Assembly: GCF_008974265.1 (NCBI RefSeq)
Contig: NZ_BKZW01000002.1
Coordinates: 744,001-808,000 of the forward strand
Length of the DNA stretch: 64,000 nucleotides
Direction: 5' to 3'
Source of the DNA: Dictyobacter vulcani
GTDB taxonomy: Bacteria; Chloroflexota; Ktedonobacteria; Ktedonobacterales; Ktedonobacteraceae
In this document: in pieces, positions 17,901-27,800 of the stretch
Numbering within the stretch: position 1 is the stretch's first letter
Layout: the number at the start of each line of letters is the position of its first letter
Made by a program: the position numbers and the translations under genes
Notes under the pieces: generated by a model
Seen by the model: the letters and a program-made list of their open reading frames with translations, nothing else
What the model was told of the DNA's origin: nothing
The model's database searches: none

Positions 17901-18206
17901 CGATTGCATCAATTGTCCATCCTGCATGACCAGCGAGGTACGTAAGGTTTCATGACGCTGCACCAATGCATTCAGACTTTGATTGAGTGCTGAAATATCT
18001 AAAGGACCCTTTAATTTGAGCGTTACCAGCAGATTATAGGCCGTGTTTTCCGGTTCCAGTTGATTCAGTAACCAGAGCCGTTCCTGACCAAAGGATGCCG
18101 GGAAAAGATAGGTCTGTTCCTCATTGTCTGACTGTTCTAGTTGCTCATCTTCCATTGCCATATCCTGTTCTAATGTAGCCTTCGGATCATTTTGTGCATT
18201 CAACAT
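14907..18206 (-). CDS. NRPS, one module C-A-T (predicted Gly)
   Basis: A 1099-aa nonribosomal peptide synthetase module. The C domain (about 30-470) has an intact HHSIADG at 167-173. The A domain (about 485-990) has TSGSTGNPKG near 645, and the specificity positions read by eye give DILQLGVVWK, closest to known glycine codes. The T domain carries GGHSL near 1031. There is no thioesterase. The N-terminus is acidic and the C-terminus ends in a Lys-rich tail (INKKKP), which may serve in docking. AAGGAT lies before the ATG. It is the last gene of the minus-strand NRPS set, 73 bp after the preceding module. Confidence 0.95.
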   Translation of the reverse strand: MLNAQNDPKATLEQDMAMEDEQLEQSDNEEQTYLFPASFGQERLWLLNQLEPENTAYNLLVTLKLKGPLDISALNQSLNALVQRHETLRTSLVMQDGQLMQSIAAELAVPIEQIDRQSIAAEQRDAEMQRWIKKISNRKFKLDQGPLFHATLLQFQPTSAVFFLAIHHSIADGWSLPIIFQELSAYYNAIVTGQPDNLPELTIQYADYAVWQREWLASGELDEQLSYWKETLAGSPALLQLPTDRLRPASQTFHGNSYRFSLPRELTKKIEALGHRNRTTLYMTLMAAFQVLLFRYSGQDDMVIGTPIAGRTRMDLEGIIGLFTNTLALRGDLSGDPTFQELLARVRQSTLDAYSNQEIPLERLVEELQPERNLSYNPLFQVMFILQNTPSDAFKLADLTLTVVKLPSDTAKFDLTLTCWQENDNLQASLEYNTDLFDESTIQRMAQQLQTLLESIVSDDQVPISRLALLSLEEQQQLIATFTAPTVAYPREKHMHQRFEEQAERVPQSLAIHHGEKRITYQELNQRANQVAHRLQREGIGAGAFVGICVERSAEMLVSILAILKIGGAYVPLDPDYPVHRLEFIIQDSNIALLITQQSILERLQLKETHHLRLDTEQTAIEQESSANLNTSIAAEQPAYLIYTSGSTGNPKGVSVPHAALNNFLHYMQATFQITEQDSVLAISSLSFDISALELFLPLISGACIELVGRQEATDGRLLIKVLKQNNITLIQATASTWQMLISSGWQGKPNATLLCGGEALPLDLAQKLTARGKALWNVYGPTEATVWATLYHVKKDARHISLGQPMDNVQIYILDKQLQLVPAGIPGELYIGGEGLAHGYLNRPDLTATTFRPDPFSKQPGARIYKTGDIVRYSNDQVLEYLGRSDFQVKVRGHRIELGEIEACLERHSEIKQAIVTVREDQSNDQRIVAYLRTTATLSTAEIRSYLQKDLPAYMIPSAFVILDAWPLTPNGKIDRRALPAPEIEQDDQPEIVLPVNQVEEVLVKLWAQLLGLEQVSTNWNFFQLGGHSLLGTQLMIRITEALKVELPLRALFEDPTISGLAQAIEQQIGQESKQKKASPVRLTRTAQRLGSINKKKP

Positions 18207-18279
18207 GGTTCTATCCTTGCCAAATAGTAGAGAACTTTTTATATTTAAAGATGTGAAAAATTATGACTTGACATCTTTC

Positions 18280-21200
18280 TTACGACTCTGGGCGACACGA
18301 GCTAAAGGTTTTAATACCCGGAATTGCTGAAGTGATCTTTTTTTGCTGTGCCTGTTCAATGGCACGAGCCAGGCCAGCGAGGGTGGGTGTTTCAAACAGC
18401 GTGCGCAGAGTCACCGTGACCTGGAAGTTTCTTTGTACTCTTGCTAGCAGCCGGGTTGCCAGGATCGAATGGCCGCCAAGCTCGAAAAAATTTGCGTCTC
18501 GATCGATCTGTGGAATATGCAGAATCTCTAACCAGAGTGGGGCGAGCTCTTTTTCAAGGGCCGTTTGTGGCTCCTGTTCAGGTGCTGCGTCTGGCCGGTC
18601 GGGTACCGGTAGGGCATGCAGATCAATTTTCGCATTTGGCGTACGTGGCAGGCGTGCGAGCAGTACAAATGCTGAGGGAACCATATAGGTGGGTAGGTGT
18701 TGAGCCAGGAATGCACGTAGTTCTGCGTGAGAAATATATCCATCTTCAACGCCTGTACCCAGATAGGCAACGAGTTGTTTATGGTCAGGTGTATCTTCGC
18801 GTAGCAGGACTTTGACCTCAGTGATTGCAGGAAATTGTAGTAGTGTGGCCTCGATTTCTCCTGGCTCAATTCTGAAGCCTCGTAACTTGATTTGCTCATC
18901 CCGGCGACCAGCAAATTCTACATTCCCGTCAGGAAGATAGCGACCGAGATCACCACTGCGATAACTGCGACCACTATTTGTGCCTGTGACAATATCCTGC
19001 TGGAAGCGTTGTTCTGTCAGCTCTGGCTGATCAAGATAGCCTGCGGCAAGGTGGGGACTCTGAAAGACGATTTCGCTCAATTCACCGATACCCGCCAGTT
19101 GATTGACTCGATTCAGCAGTAGGAGCTGGACATCGGGTATGCCTTTTCCCAGTGGTATCACTTCTTTCCCTGAGACGGTCAGTGGATCTGCCTGGTCTGA
19201 CTGAACGGCCGGGATAGTGAAATATCCCAGGGACCGCTGTGTCTCCGTTGAGCCATAGAAATTTACCACTGTAGCGGCCGGTGCAAAGGCGCGCAGTTGT
19301 GCAACGTGGCGTTTGCTGAGCACGTCCCCGACAAAGAAGGTATAGCGTACTACCGCTGGTTCTTCAGTGTGTCCGGTTTCCTGTTCGCTGTCAGCCGTCG
19401 GGACCAGTAGTTGTAATGTTGATGGCGTCAGACTGGTAATGGTGATGTGTTGCGTTTTCATCCAGTTTGCCAACCAACCTGGTTCGCCAACGCGCTCCGG
19501 AGCGGCGATATATAAAGTTGCGCCTGTTCCCAGGGCGGTAAAAATTTCTCGTTGCAAGGGATCATGTGCCACACCCGAGAGCATACTATGGTGATCATCT
19601 TGACTGAGCCCAAAGTGTTGTTGTTGCCAGGGAAGAAAATGTGAGAGTGGTCCATGGCGTTGCATGACTCCCTTGGGTTGACCGGTTGATCCCGAGGTGA
19701 AGGTAATAAAAGCGATATCATCGGCGGTAATTGCTGTTGTGGATTGCCAACCGAGCGACTCTTCGGCCGCCAGCCAGTCTTGATCCAGTTGCGGTGATAG
19801 ACGCTGCTGCTGCACTCCTGCTGGCAAGGTCAGGAGATTTTCCTCCTCATCGTCACGCTCGGTAATGGAGATTGCATAGCGTATATGCGCAAGTTGTGCA
19901 TAGAGCGCCAGGCGTTCGGCAGGATAGGCAGGATCCAGCAGGAGTACTGTTGCGCCGGCTTTTAAGATACCCAACAGCGCGCAGACAAGGGCTGCGCTAC
20001 GTGTGCCCATCAGTCCAACCACGTCTCCCTGGACAATTTTTTGTCGCTGTAAATAATAACCCAGGCGATTGCTATATGTTTCCAGTTCCTGGTAGCTTAC
20101 CTGCTGCGTTTCATCCACGAGCGCGAGCTGTACAGGATGGGATTGGGCGTGGCGCGAGATCAACTGATATATTGGACCTTCCCAGTGTGATGAGAGTGGC
20201 GTGGCTGGATCTGGCAATAGGGAGCGTGCATGCTCGGTCACGAGTGAGTAGGAGTAGATATTCTCATCACGCTGCATGACTTGCCAGGCGAGTCGCTCAT
20301 ATTGCCGCAAGAACTCTTGCATGCGCTCGCGCTCAAACAGATCCATATTATAAACAAGATCGAGCTGGATGGTATCAGTTGTATCATTGACGAACAGCGT
20401 CAGGTCAAATTTTGAACCTATATCCTGCGGCCAGGCTGTACTTACCTTCAGGCCTGACCAGGAGTTTTCCTGGGTTGGCAGGTTGGTCATATTAAATAAG
20501 ACTTGAAACAGTGGTGAATAGCTCAGACTCCGCTGGGGATTCAGCTCTTCGAGTAGCCGATCAAAGGATATATCCTGATGGGTATATGCGCCCAGGAGGG
20601 TTTCGCGTACCTGTTGCAGAAACTCGCTGAATGTGGGTTGCCGGGAGAGATCAGCGCGGATCACCAGGGTATTCACAAAAAATCCAATCAAGGACTCTAG
20701 CTCGGCCCGGTTACGATTCGCGATGGGGGTGCCGATGGCCAGCTTTTCCTGTCCCGCATAACGTGCAAGGATGATCTGGAACAAGGCCAGCAATGTCATA
20801 AATAACGTGACGCCTTCTTGCTGGCTACGCTGACGCAGTTGTTGCGAGAGCTCTCTGGATAGATGAGTGTGAATGTTTGCGCCTCGATAGCTCTGGATCG
20901 CTGGTCGTGGTCGATCGGTTGGTAGTTCGAGCAAGGTCGGAATATCGTGTAACGTGCGTTTCCAATACGCGAGTTGGTCCTGGCCAGCTTGTTCTGCCAG
21001 CCATTTACGTTGCCAGACGGCATAATCAGCATATTGAAGCGGCAATTGCGGTAAGGATACGGCGGTTCCTGCCATGTGGGCTGTATAAAATTGAGCGAGC
21101 TCGGTCATAAAAATATTGAGTGACCAGCCATCAAAAACAATATGGTGGACATTGAGCAGGAGTACAAACTCTTGTTGGGAGACACAGAGGAGGGTGCAGC

Positions 21201-21639
21201 GGATCAATGGACCCTGGCTCAGGTCAAAAGAATAATTGGCCTCTGCATTCGCCAGATGCTGGCTAATGTGCATGCGTTCAGCTTCTGGTAGATGGCGTAG
21301 ATCAACTAATGGTAGCGTCAGGTGCAGGTTGGGTATAATGACCTGCACAGGTTCGTCGCGTATTACTCTAAATGTTGTACGGAGATCTTCATGTCGCGAG
21401 ACGATGAATTGTAGACCTTCGCGCAATGTCGCTAAGTGTAATGCCCCCTGGAAAGAAATACTGGCGACAATATTATAGCTGGGATTCCCCGGTTCCAGTT
21501 GATCCAGTAACCAGAGTCTTTGTTGAGCAAAAGAAAGGGGGAACGTATGAATGTGTTTCCCTTTTTCTTTCAGTTGCCGGGTCAATAAAGCGCGTTTTTC
21601 CGGTGAGAGTCCTGCCAGTCGTTGAGAAAGATCTGTCAT
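18280..21639 (-). CDS. NRPS, one module C-A-T with Lys2-type A domain
   Basis: A 1119-aa module. The N-terminus has a short LSPEKRALLTRQLKEKG helix typical of NRPS docking or linker segments. C domain: HHIVFDG near residue 165. A domain: TSGSTGQPKG near 646, but the usual FDxS motif is replaced by AHDPLQREIF near 691, as in alpha-aminoadipate reductase (Lys2). Specificity residues read DPRSFVFRS plus Lys, close to the Lys2 pattern DPRHFVMRA. T domain: GGHSI near 1055. No release domain. The substrate is therefore not a standard alpha-amino acid handled in the usual way; aminoadipate or another side-chain-carboxylate substrate is possible. It lies upstream of the Gly module in the same operon. 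Confidence 0.95.
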   Translation of the reverse strand: MTDLSQRLAGLSPEKRALLTRQLKEKGKHIHTFPLSFAQQRLWLLDQLEPGNPSYNIVASISFQGALHLATLREGLQFIVSRHEDLRTTFRVIRDEPVQVIIPNLHLTLPLVDLRHLPEAERMHISQHLANAEANYSFDLSQGPLIRCTLLCVSQQEFVLLLNVHHIVFDGWSLNIFMTELAQFYTAHMAGTAVSLPQLPLQYADYAVWQRKWLAEQAGQDQLAYWKRTLHDIPTLLELPTDRPRPAIQSYRGANIHTHLSRELSQQLRQRSQQEGVTLFMTLLALFQIILARYAGQEKLAIGTPIANRNRAELESLIGFFVNTLVIRADLSRQPTFSEFLQQVRETLLGAYTHQDISFDRLLEELNPQRSLSYSPLFQVLFNMTNLPTQENSWSGLKVSTAWPQDIGSKFDLTLFVNDTTDTIQLDLVYNMDLFERERMQEFLRQYERLAWQVMQRDENIYSYSLVTEHARSLLPDPATPLSSHWEGPIYQLISRHAQSHPVQLALVDETQQVSYQELETYSNRLGYYLQRQKIVQGDVVGLMGTRSAALVCALLGILKAGATVLLLDPAYPAERLALYAQLAHIRYAISITERDDEEENLLTLPAGVQQQRLSPQLDQDWLAAEESLGWQSTTAITADDIAFITFTSGSTGQPKGVMQRHGPLSHFLPWQQQHFGLSQDDHHSMLSGVAHDPLQREIFTALGTGATLYIAAPERVGEPGWLANWMKTQHITITSLTPSTLQLLVPTADSEQETGHTEEPAVVRYTFFVGDVLSKRHVAQLRAFAPAATVVNFYGSTETQRSLGYFTIPAVQSDQADPLTVSGKEVIPLGKGIPDVQLLLLNRVNQLAGIGELSEIVFQSPHLAAGYLDQPELTEQRFQQDIVTGTNSGRSYRSGDLGRYLPDGNVEFAGRRDEQIKLRGFRIEPGEIEATLLQFPAITEVKVLLREDTPDHKQLVAYLGTGVEDGYISHAELRAFLAQHLPTYMVPSAFVLLARLPRTPNAKIDLHALPVPDRPDAAPEQEPQTALEKELAPLWLEILHIPQIDRDANFFELGGHSILATRLLARVQRNFQVTVTLRTLFETPTLAGLARAIEQAQQKKITSAIPGIKTFSSCRPES

Positions 21640-22193
21640 CGATTATTCCAACCTTCTCTCCATCCTGGTAGCCCGGAAAGATAAACCATCTGCATACAGT
21701 GAAGATAGCATGAAACGGGCTTCATAGATAAAAATAACCTTTCGTCATGTATTTTCCTGGCATCATTGCCCAGGAAAAACTGAATATCAAGTGACACTAT
21801 GCGTAGAGGAACGAAACGATTTGTAAGAGGAGTGATCGCTTTCATCTGCAAGGCATAGTGTTTCCTTGTATTATATACATAAAATGAAAATAATGTACTC
21901 CTTTTCTGAAGAGGATATCGGCTTTGTTTGAAAGGTGTATATATAAGTATAGCAGTGATATATATAAAACGCAAGTATAGTTATAGACTTTATAGATCGT
22001 GAAAAATTTATCTACTGCTTATGATCTAAATAATAACTTTTTAAGATAAATGATTACAGTTTGTTATTGCTGATTTTTTACCATAATTGTAAGGTTATAG
22101 TCAAGATAGATATATGTTACAATGTGATTTCGTTGTTAAATTTGCAAAAAATGTAAATAACTTACTTTCAAAGAAGGAGAAATATTACAATAC
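21640..22193. other. AT-rich divergent intergenic region (NRPS / LanB-like)
   Basis: About 550 bp between divergently transcribed genes. One 9-bp stem (21752-21760 with 21770-21778) is visible. A 112-codon minus-strand frame overlapping the NRPS start has no family features. No small precursor-peptide gene with a leader-like composition was found, which matters for interpreting the LanB-like gene. Confidence 0.5.
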
Positions 22194-24839
22194 ATGGATC
22201 AGCAACACTCTTCTGATATACTTGTCTCCAATGAAGCTGTAACAAGGGCAGGTAGTAGTTGCGGGAAAAATTCTACCAATGACACTGGTGATCCCTTATC
22301 ATTATCTCCATATCTTGTGCCACTGGCTGACAATCAATGGGCCTTCTGGCGTTGGTCCTGTTTGCGCGGAGCGGGTTTTCCTGTTTCCCAGGTGTTGCAA
22401 CTGGCGGACCTTGATTGTGTGGCTGGCATCGAGTTGTTTTTTCAGTGTGAGGAGGAACTTGATCAGATCGAGCAAACTCTCCAGGCCCAGTATGACGACC
22501 TCAGAAAAGAGGCGGACCGCGAGCAGCGCAACTATTTGTATGCCTGCTGGAATTTGCTGAGTAAGTATCGGTTTGAGCAGATCGCGCAAGAGCAATTGCC
22601 TGTAACCTTTCGAGCGCTGATCCAGCGTTATCAGGCGAGCTATGAACGTCTGATAGCACAATGGACGCAGGTGCAGCAGCTTTTCGAGGCTGCTCTGGCA
22701 CGTAGTCTTGCTGCTCTCAGTCAGGCTGCTCGTGATCCACGCTTGCGAGAAGCGGTGCTGTGGCAAAATGCTGATGCTGTTGTTAATAGCTTTGAGCCTT
22801 TTCTGCGGAATTATCCGGCCAAACCTTTTAATAATCGCCAGCGTAAAAATGCTTATTTAATTACCAAATATCTCACGCGTTACTGTACCAAAAACGATTC
22901 GATCGGTTTCTTTGGTCCCGTTGGCTGGGCGCAGTGGCAGGCAGATGCTTCAACTCCTATCAGTGTCGAGCCTGGACCACAACTCCTGTCTCAACGCAAT
23001 GTATTTTTTGAAACCTGGGGCATCGATATGCTGGGTGAGCTACTGGCACGTGATCCTGCATTGCGTCCCTGGGCCAGACCACGGCCAATGCCTGCTCTTT
23101 GTCTGGATGGAAACAACTTGTTGTTGCCCTTTGGCAGCCCGGTGACTTTATCTCCACTTGAAGCGACCGTTTTTGCGGCCTGTAACGGTCAGCGGAGCGC
23201 GCGTGAGATTGTACAGCAGGTCGTAGAGGCGGATAGTCAGGTTACCCCGGACGCTATTTATACGATCTTAGAAACTTTCCATAACCAGCAACGTCTTTGC
23301 TGGTCTTTTGAAGTATCGATGGAAGGTCGTTATCCTGAACAGGCATTGCGCCATCTGCTCCAGGATGTTCAACCGGTAGAACTCCGGCAACGAGCTTGTG
23401 AGAGCCTGGACCTCTTAGAGCAGAAGCGTGCGGCAGTGAGTGCTGCTGCGGGCAATCAAGAACTGCTCGCTGTGGCACTGGCTGACCTCAATCAAGCTTT
23501 TTCTGCCTGCACGCAGCAGTCCGCGACTCGTCTGGCTGGTGAAATGTATGCGGCTCGCACGCTTGCCTATGAGGATTGTCAGCGGGATATTCAGGTGACG
23601 CTAGGACCATCGCTACAGCACGAGCTTGAGCAGCCGCTCCTGTTATTGGTCAAAAGTGCGCGCTGGTTCACCGCAGAGGCGGCCAGAAGATATGCCCATG
23701 CGTATTTCGCCATCTACCGTGATCTGGTGCAGAAGACTGGTTCCGCGCGGGTCAATTTCGTGGCGTTCTGGTCATGGATGCAGCCTTTGATGGATGCAAG
23801 CTCTCCTCAAGCTCCAATTCATGAAGTTATCCTGGAATTTCAGCAACGCTGGGCGCATATTTTGCAACTTCCAGATGGACAGAGCCATGTGAATTATAGC
23901 TGTGCTGAATTACGATCGCGTGTCGAACAGGCTTTTGCCGCTTCCGCTCCTGGTTGGCGAGGCGCTTGCTATCATAGTCCAGATATTTTGATTTCGGCCA
24001 GTGATCCGGCCGCGATTGCCAATGGAGAATATTCGCTGGTGCTGGGCGAATTTCATCAGGCGATCAATACGATGGATGGGAGCGCCCTGGTTGGACAACA
24101 TCCTGATCCGGATGCGCTGATCCAGGCGTTTTGTCATGATCTCCCAGATCCATTGATTATACCGCTGGCTCCCAGACATTTTATGCGTGGCAATCGTACC
24201 CAACAGGTCTTCATGTCGGAGAAAGACTGGCGTTTTGTGTATGGAACTGATACTGCTGGCTATGATCCACAAAAAACGCTGCTCTATGGCAATCTTGTAC
24301 TGGAGGAGCAGGCGGGAGAGTTAGTGGTGAGTACGCGGGATGGGCAGCAGCAGTTTCCCCTTTTGCATGTGCTGGAAGGTTTTCTCTCGCCACTGGTGTG
24401 TGATCACTGGCAACTATTGCCGGTGGCACAGCATACACCGCGAATTTCGTTTGATCGCCTGGTGATTTGCCGCGAAGCATGGCGTTTCTTGCCAGAAGAA
24501 CTCCCATTTCTTTCCAGTCAAAATCTGCTTGAGGAATATACAGAGCTAAGAAGATGGATCAGGGAGAATTCCCTGCCACGCTTCCTGTTTGTGCGTATTT
24601 CAGGAGAGCGTAAACCATTTTATGTGGATACGGCCAGTCCGATCAGTGTTCAGATCCTGATTAAGGCTCTGCGTCAGGTTCAGACAGGGTACAAGCAGGA
24701 GCACCCGGTCGTGTTTTCTGAGATGCTTCCAGATCCTGAGCATGCATGGCTTATGGATGCGCAGAACAATCACTATACATCAGAGTTGCGCGTAGTGATT
24801 GTCGATCGGGCTGGCAGGACACCGACCGACAATCTATAG
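22194..24839 (+). CDS. LanB-type dehydratase N-domain protein / PEARL-like enzyme
   Basis: An 881-aa protein of the lantibiotic dehydratase N-terminal family. The family hallmark KYLTRYCTKNDSIGFFGPVGW lies near residues 224-244, and the end carries FLFVRISGERKPFYVD and the EMLPDPEHAWLMDA/YTSELR block (about 800-870) seen in full-length Lant_dehydr_N proteins. The C-terminal elimination (SpaB_C) domain is absent. Proteins of this build use aminoacyl-tRNA, either to glutamylate Ser/Thr or, in PEARLs, to add an amino acid to a peptide C-terminus. No precursor peptide gene is nearby. It stands opposite to and between NRPS genes, ending 34 bp from the convergent initiator NRPS. The AAGGAG is 14 nt from the ATG, an unusually long spacing. 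Confidence 0.85.
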   Translation: MDQQHSSDILVSNEAVTRAGSSCGKNSTNDTGDPLSLSPYLVPLADNQWAFWRWSCLRGAGFPVSQVLQLADLDCVAGIELFFQCEEELDQIEQTLQAQYDDLRKEADREQRNYLYACWNLLSKYRFEQIAQEQLPVTFRALIQRYQASYERLIAQWTQVQQLFEAALARSLAALSQAARDPRLREAVLWQNADAVVNSFEPFLRNYPAKPFNNRQRKNAYLITKYLTRYCTKNDSIGFFGPVGWAQWQADASTPISVEPGPQLLSQRNVFFETWGIDMLGELLARDPALRPWARPRPMPALCLDGNNLLLPFGSPVTLSPLEATVFAACNGQRSAREIVQQVVEADSQVTPDAIYTILETFHNQQRLCWSFEVSMEGRYPEQALRHLLQDVQPVELRQRACESLDLLEQKRAAVSAAAGNQELLAVALADLNQAFSACTQQSATRLAGEMYAARTLAYEDCQRDIQVTLGPSLQHELEQPLLLLVKSARWFTAEAARRYAHAYFAIYRDLVQKTGSARVNFVAFWSWMQPLMDASSPQAPIHEVILEFQQRWAHILQLPDGQSHVNYSCAELRSRVEQAFAASAPGWRGACYHSPDILISASDPAAIANGEYSLVLGEFHQAINTMDGSALVGQHPDPDALIQAFCHDLPDPLIIPLAPRHFMRGNRTQQVFMSEKDWRFVYGTDTAGYDPQKTLLYGNLVLEEQAGELVVSTRDGQQQFPLLHVLEGFLSPLVCDHWQLLPVAQHTPRISFDRLVICREAWRFLPEELPFLSSQNLLEEYTELRRWIRENSLPRFLFVRISGERKPFYVDTASPISVQILIKALRQVQTGYKQEHPVVFSEMLPDPEHAWLMDAQNNHYTSELRVVIVDRAGRTPTDNL

Positions 24840-24873
24840 CGCTCGCTTTGCTGAAACGCTACCTGTCGGAAGA

Positions 24874-27800
24874 TTACTCCTCTATCTCGGAGTCTTCTTC
24901 CGATAGGAATTGTTCTAGCTCCTCTGGTGAGAGACCTTCTAAGAGCGCGAGGAGGTCTTGCGTGTCGTCGGTTTCACGTGGCTGGATAGGAATCTCCGCC
25001 ACCTGTGGGGCTATGTCTGTCTGCTCTTGCTGCATCTTTTGTTCTATCTCCCGAGCAAGCTCTGCCAGCGTTGCATACTCAAAGAGTACGCGTATCGGAA
25101 TATCAACCTGGAAGGTGGTACGGATGCGGGAAACCATCTGCATCAGCAGGAGCGAATGGCCACCGGAGGCAAAGAAATTAGCCTGTGCGCTGACATGCTG
25201 GATATGCAAAAGCTCTTGCCAGATGATGGCCAGTTGCTGTTCGATGACTGTTTCTGGTTCTCTTTCAGTTTGCTCGGACTGCCCCCATTCTGGTAGTGGT
25301 AGTTGTGTACGATCAATTTTGCCATTTTTGTTGGCGACAAACGCAGGTACCAGAATCAGCAGTGGTAGCATATAGTCAGGTAAACGGGCCTGCATCCATT
25401 CATGTACTGTCTGGGTTGAAAGGCTATTTTGTGTCTGAGGCACAATATAGGCAACCAGACGTATGTTGCCACCAGGATCCTTATGTGTGATTACCAGCGA
25501 CTTTTGGACGCCTGGATGTTGCTGGAGCACGGCCTCAATTTCTTGTAGCTCAATGCGGAAACCACGGATTTTTACCTGTTCATCGGTTCGCCCGACAAAA
25601 TCTAGCTCCCCATGTTCAAGCCAGCGGACCAGATCGCCTGATTTATATAATCTGGCTCCAGGTTTCTGGCTGAAAGGATGTGGTAAGAAACTGGCGGCAG
25701 TAATGTCCGCACGCTGCACATACCCTCGCGCCAGGCCCGCGCCGCCCAGGTATAACTCACCTACACAACCTGGTGGTACTGGCTGCATGTTGTTATCCAG
25801 TACATACACAGTTGTATTTGTGATAGGTGGGCCGATAGGGATATTCCGGGCTGGATCGCTGAGGGTTTCTATGTGATACACGGTTGAAAAGGTCGCGTTT
25901 TCGGTTGGCCCATACACATTGATCAGGTGCTCCGGTTTATGCTCAAACATACTCTGGATTGCATGTGGATCTGCGCGCTCACCACCGAAGAGGACGACAC
26001 GCATATGTTCATAGATGTCTGGATGGAGATATGCCAGTTGATTAAAGAACATTGTGGTTGCGAGCATGATAGTTGCTCTATGCTCAGAGAGACGCTGATA
26101 GAAATTTTTGGGTACCAGCATAAGCTCACGGGGCATGACGACCAGTTTGGCTCCGTTCAGCAAAGCTCCCCAGATTTCAAAGGTGGCAGCATCAAATGAA
26201 ACGTTGGAGAGATGGAGCATGACATCCGCTGTCTTGATTTGAATATAGTCTGTCTCTCTCACCAGTCGAATAATGCCCTGGTGGGTAACTGCTACACCTT
26301 TCGGTTGGCCTGTGGAACCAGAGGTGTACAGCACATAGGCAAGATTCTGGCCGCAGGTTTCACGCTGCGGATTTGTGCTTGCATACTGAAGCAGATTACT
26401 TTCATCCCGATCAAGGCAATGGACTGGCCCGCTCCACTCAGCGACCTTCTCCAGGAATTGTTGCTGGACCAATAGTAGTTGAATGCTGGCATCTTTGAGT
26501 AGAAAATTCAGGCGCGCTGGTGGGAGTTTCGGATCGATTGGCACGTAGACTTCTCCTGCTTTGAGCACCGCCAGAATTCCAATAATCAGGTTGAGCGAAC
26601 GTTCAGCACACAGGCCAACACAGATTTCTGGTCCGATGCCCTGTGCCTGGAGATAATGGGCGAGCTGATTGGCCCGTTGATTTAATGCAGCATAGCTCAG
26701 GACTTCGTCTGTCTCACTGACGATGGCCAGTGCATCTGGATCCCGTGTTACCTGCTCTTCAAAGAGCGCCGCTACCTCTGTCGGGCCTGGGATAGAGCGC
26801 TGTTGTGTTTCATTCAACTGATACAGCAGCTTGTCTTCTTCCTGTGGCGAGAGCAATGCCAGCCGTGCTAGCGGGCGCTGAGGATGCTCCACCATCTGCT
26901 CAAGGATAGTCTCCAGCGTACGGGCGAATTGTTTAATGCTATGGGGAGCAAACAGGTCGGTGGCATATTCAAAAGTCGCTTGCAGACTGCTTGATGTATC
27001 TTCCCAGGTCAGACTCAGATCAAACTTGGAGGTTGCGGTATGGCTGGGAAGTTTTCCTACGAGCAGATCCCCGAGTTGTACCTGTACCGGTTCCTGCTCG
27101 ATGACGCAGGTGGCCTGGATGATGGGTTGATAGCTTGAATTGCGTTCCGGTTGAAGTGCTTCGACGATACGATCAAATGGCACATCTTGATGGGCATAGG
27201 CATCCAGTGCGACCTGCTGAACGTGTTGAAGTAACTCACTGCACGATAGCGAGCCTGAGACCTTGTAGCGCAAAGGCAATGTATTTACGAAGAAGCCAAC
27301 GATCTCTTCTAATTCGATCTGTGTGCGACCTGCAACTGGCAAGCCAAGCACCAGGTCCGTTTGTCCTGTATAGCGTGATAAGAGAATCAGGTAGGCACTG
27401 ACCAATGTCACAAATAATGTCACGCCCTGTTGCTGACTGGTTGCGCGCAGGCGTGCCGAAAGCTCGGCTGACAGACCGAACTGATAGGCATCGCCACGAT
27501 AGCTTAGCAGTGCAGGCCGAGGATAATCGGTCGGTAGTTCAAGCAGGTTGGGGGCCCCATCCAGATGCTGTTTCCAATATTGAAGTTGTTGCTGGAACTG
27601 CTCATGCTGTAACCATTGTCTTTGCCAGACGGCGTAATCAGCATACTGAAATGTACGTTCAGGCAATGTCGGGGCTGTGCCCTGTGAATAAGCATTATAG
27701 AAAGCATGGAGATCATCGAGCAAGACACCCATTGACCAGCCATCGGTCGCCATATGATGGATGGTGAATAGGAAGATATGTGCTTGATCCTGTATTTTGA

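Noticed and set aside
21636..21974. 112-codon minus-strand frame considered as a RiPP precursor for the LanB-like enzyme
   Set aside because: It overlaps the NRPS start, has no leader/core layout and no ribosome site; composition looks accidental.
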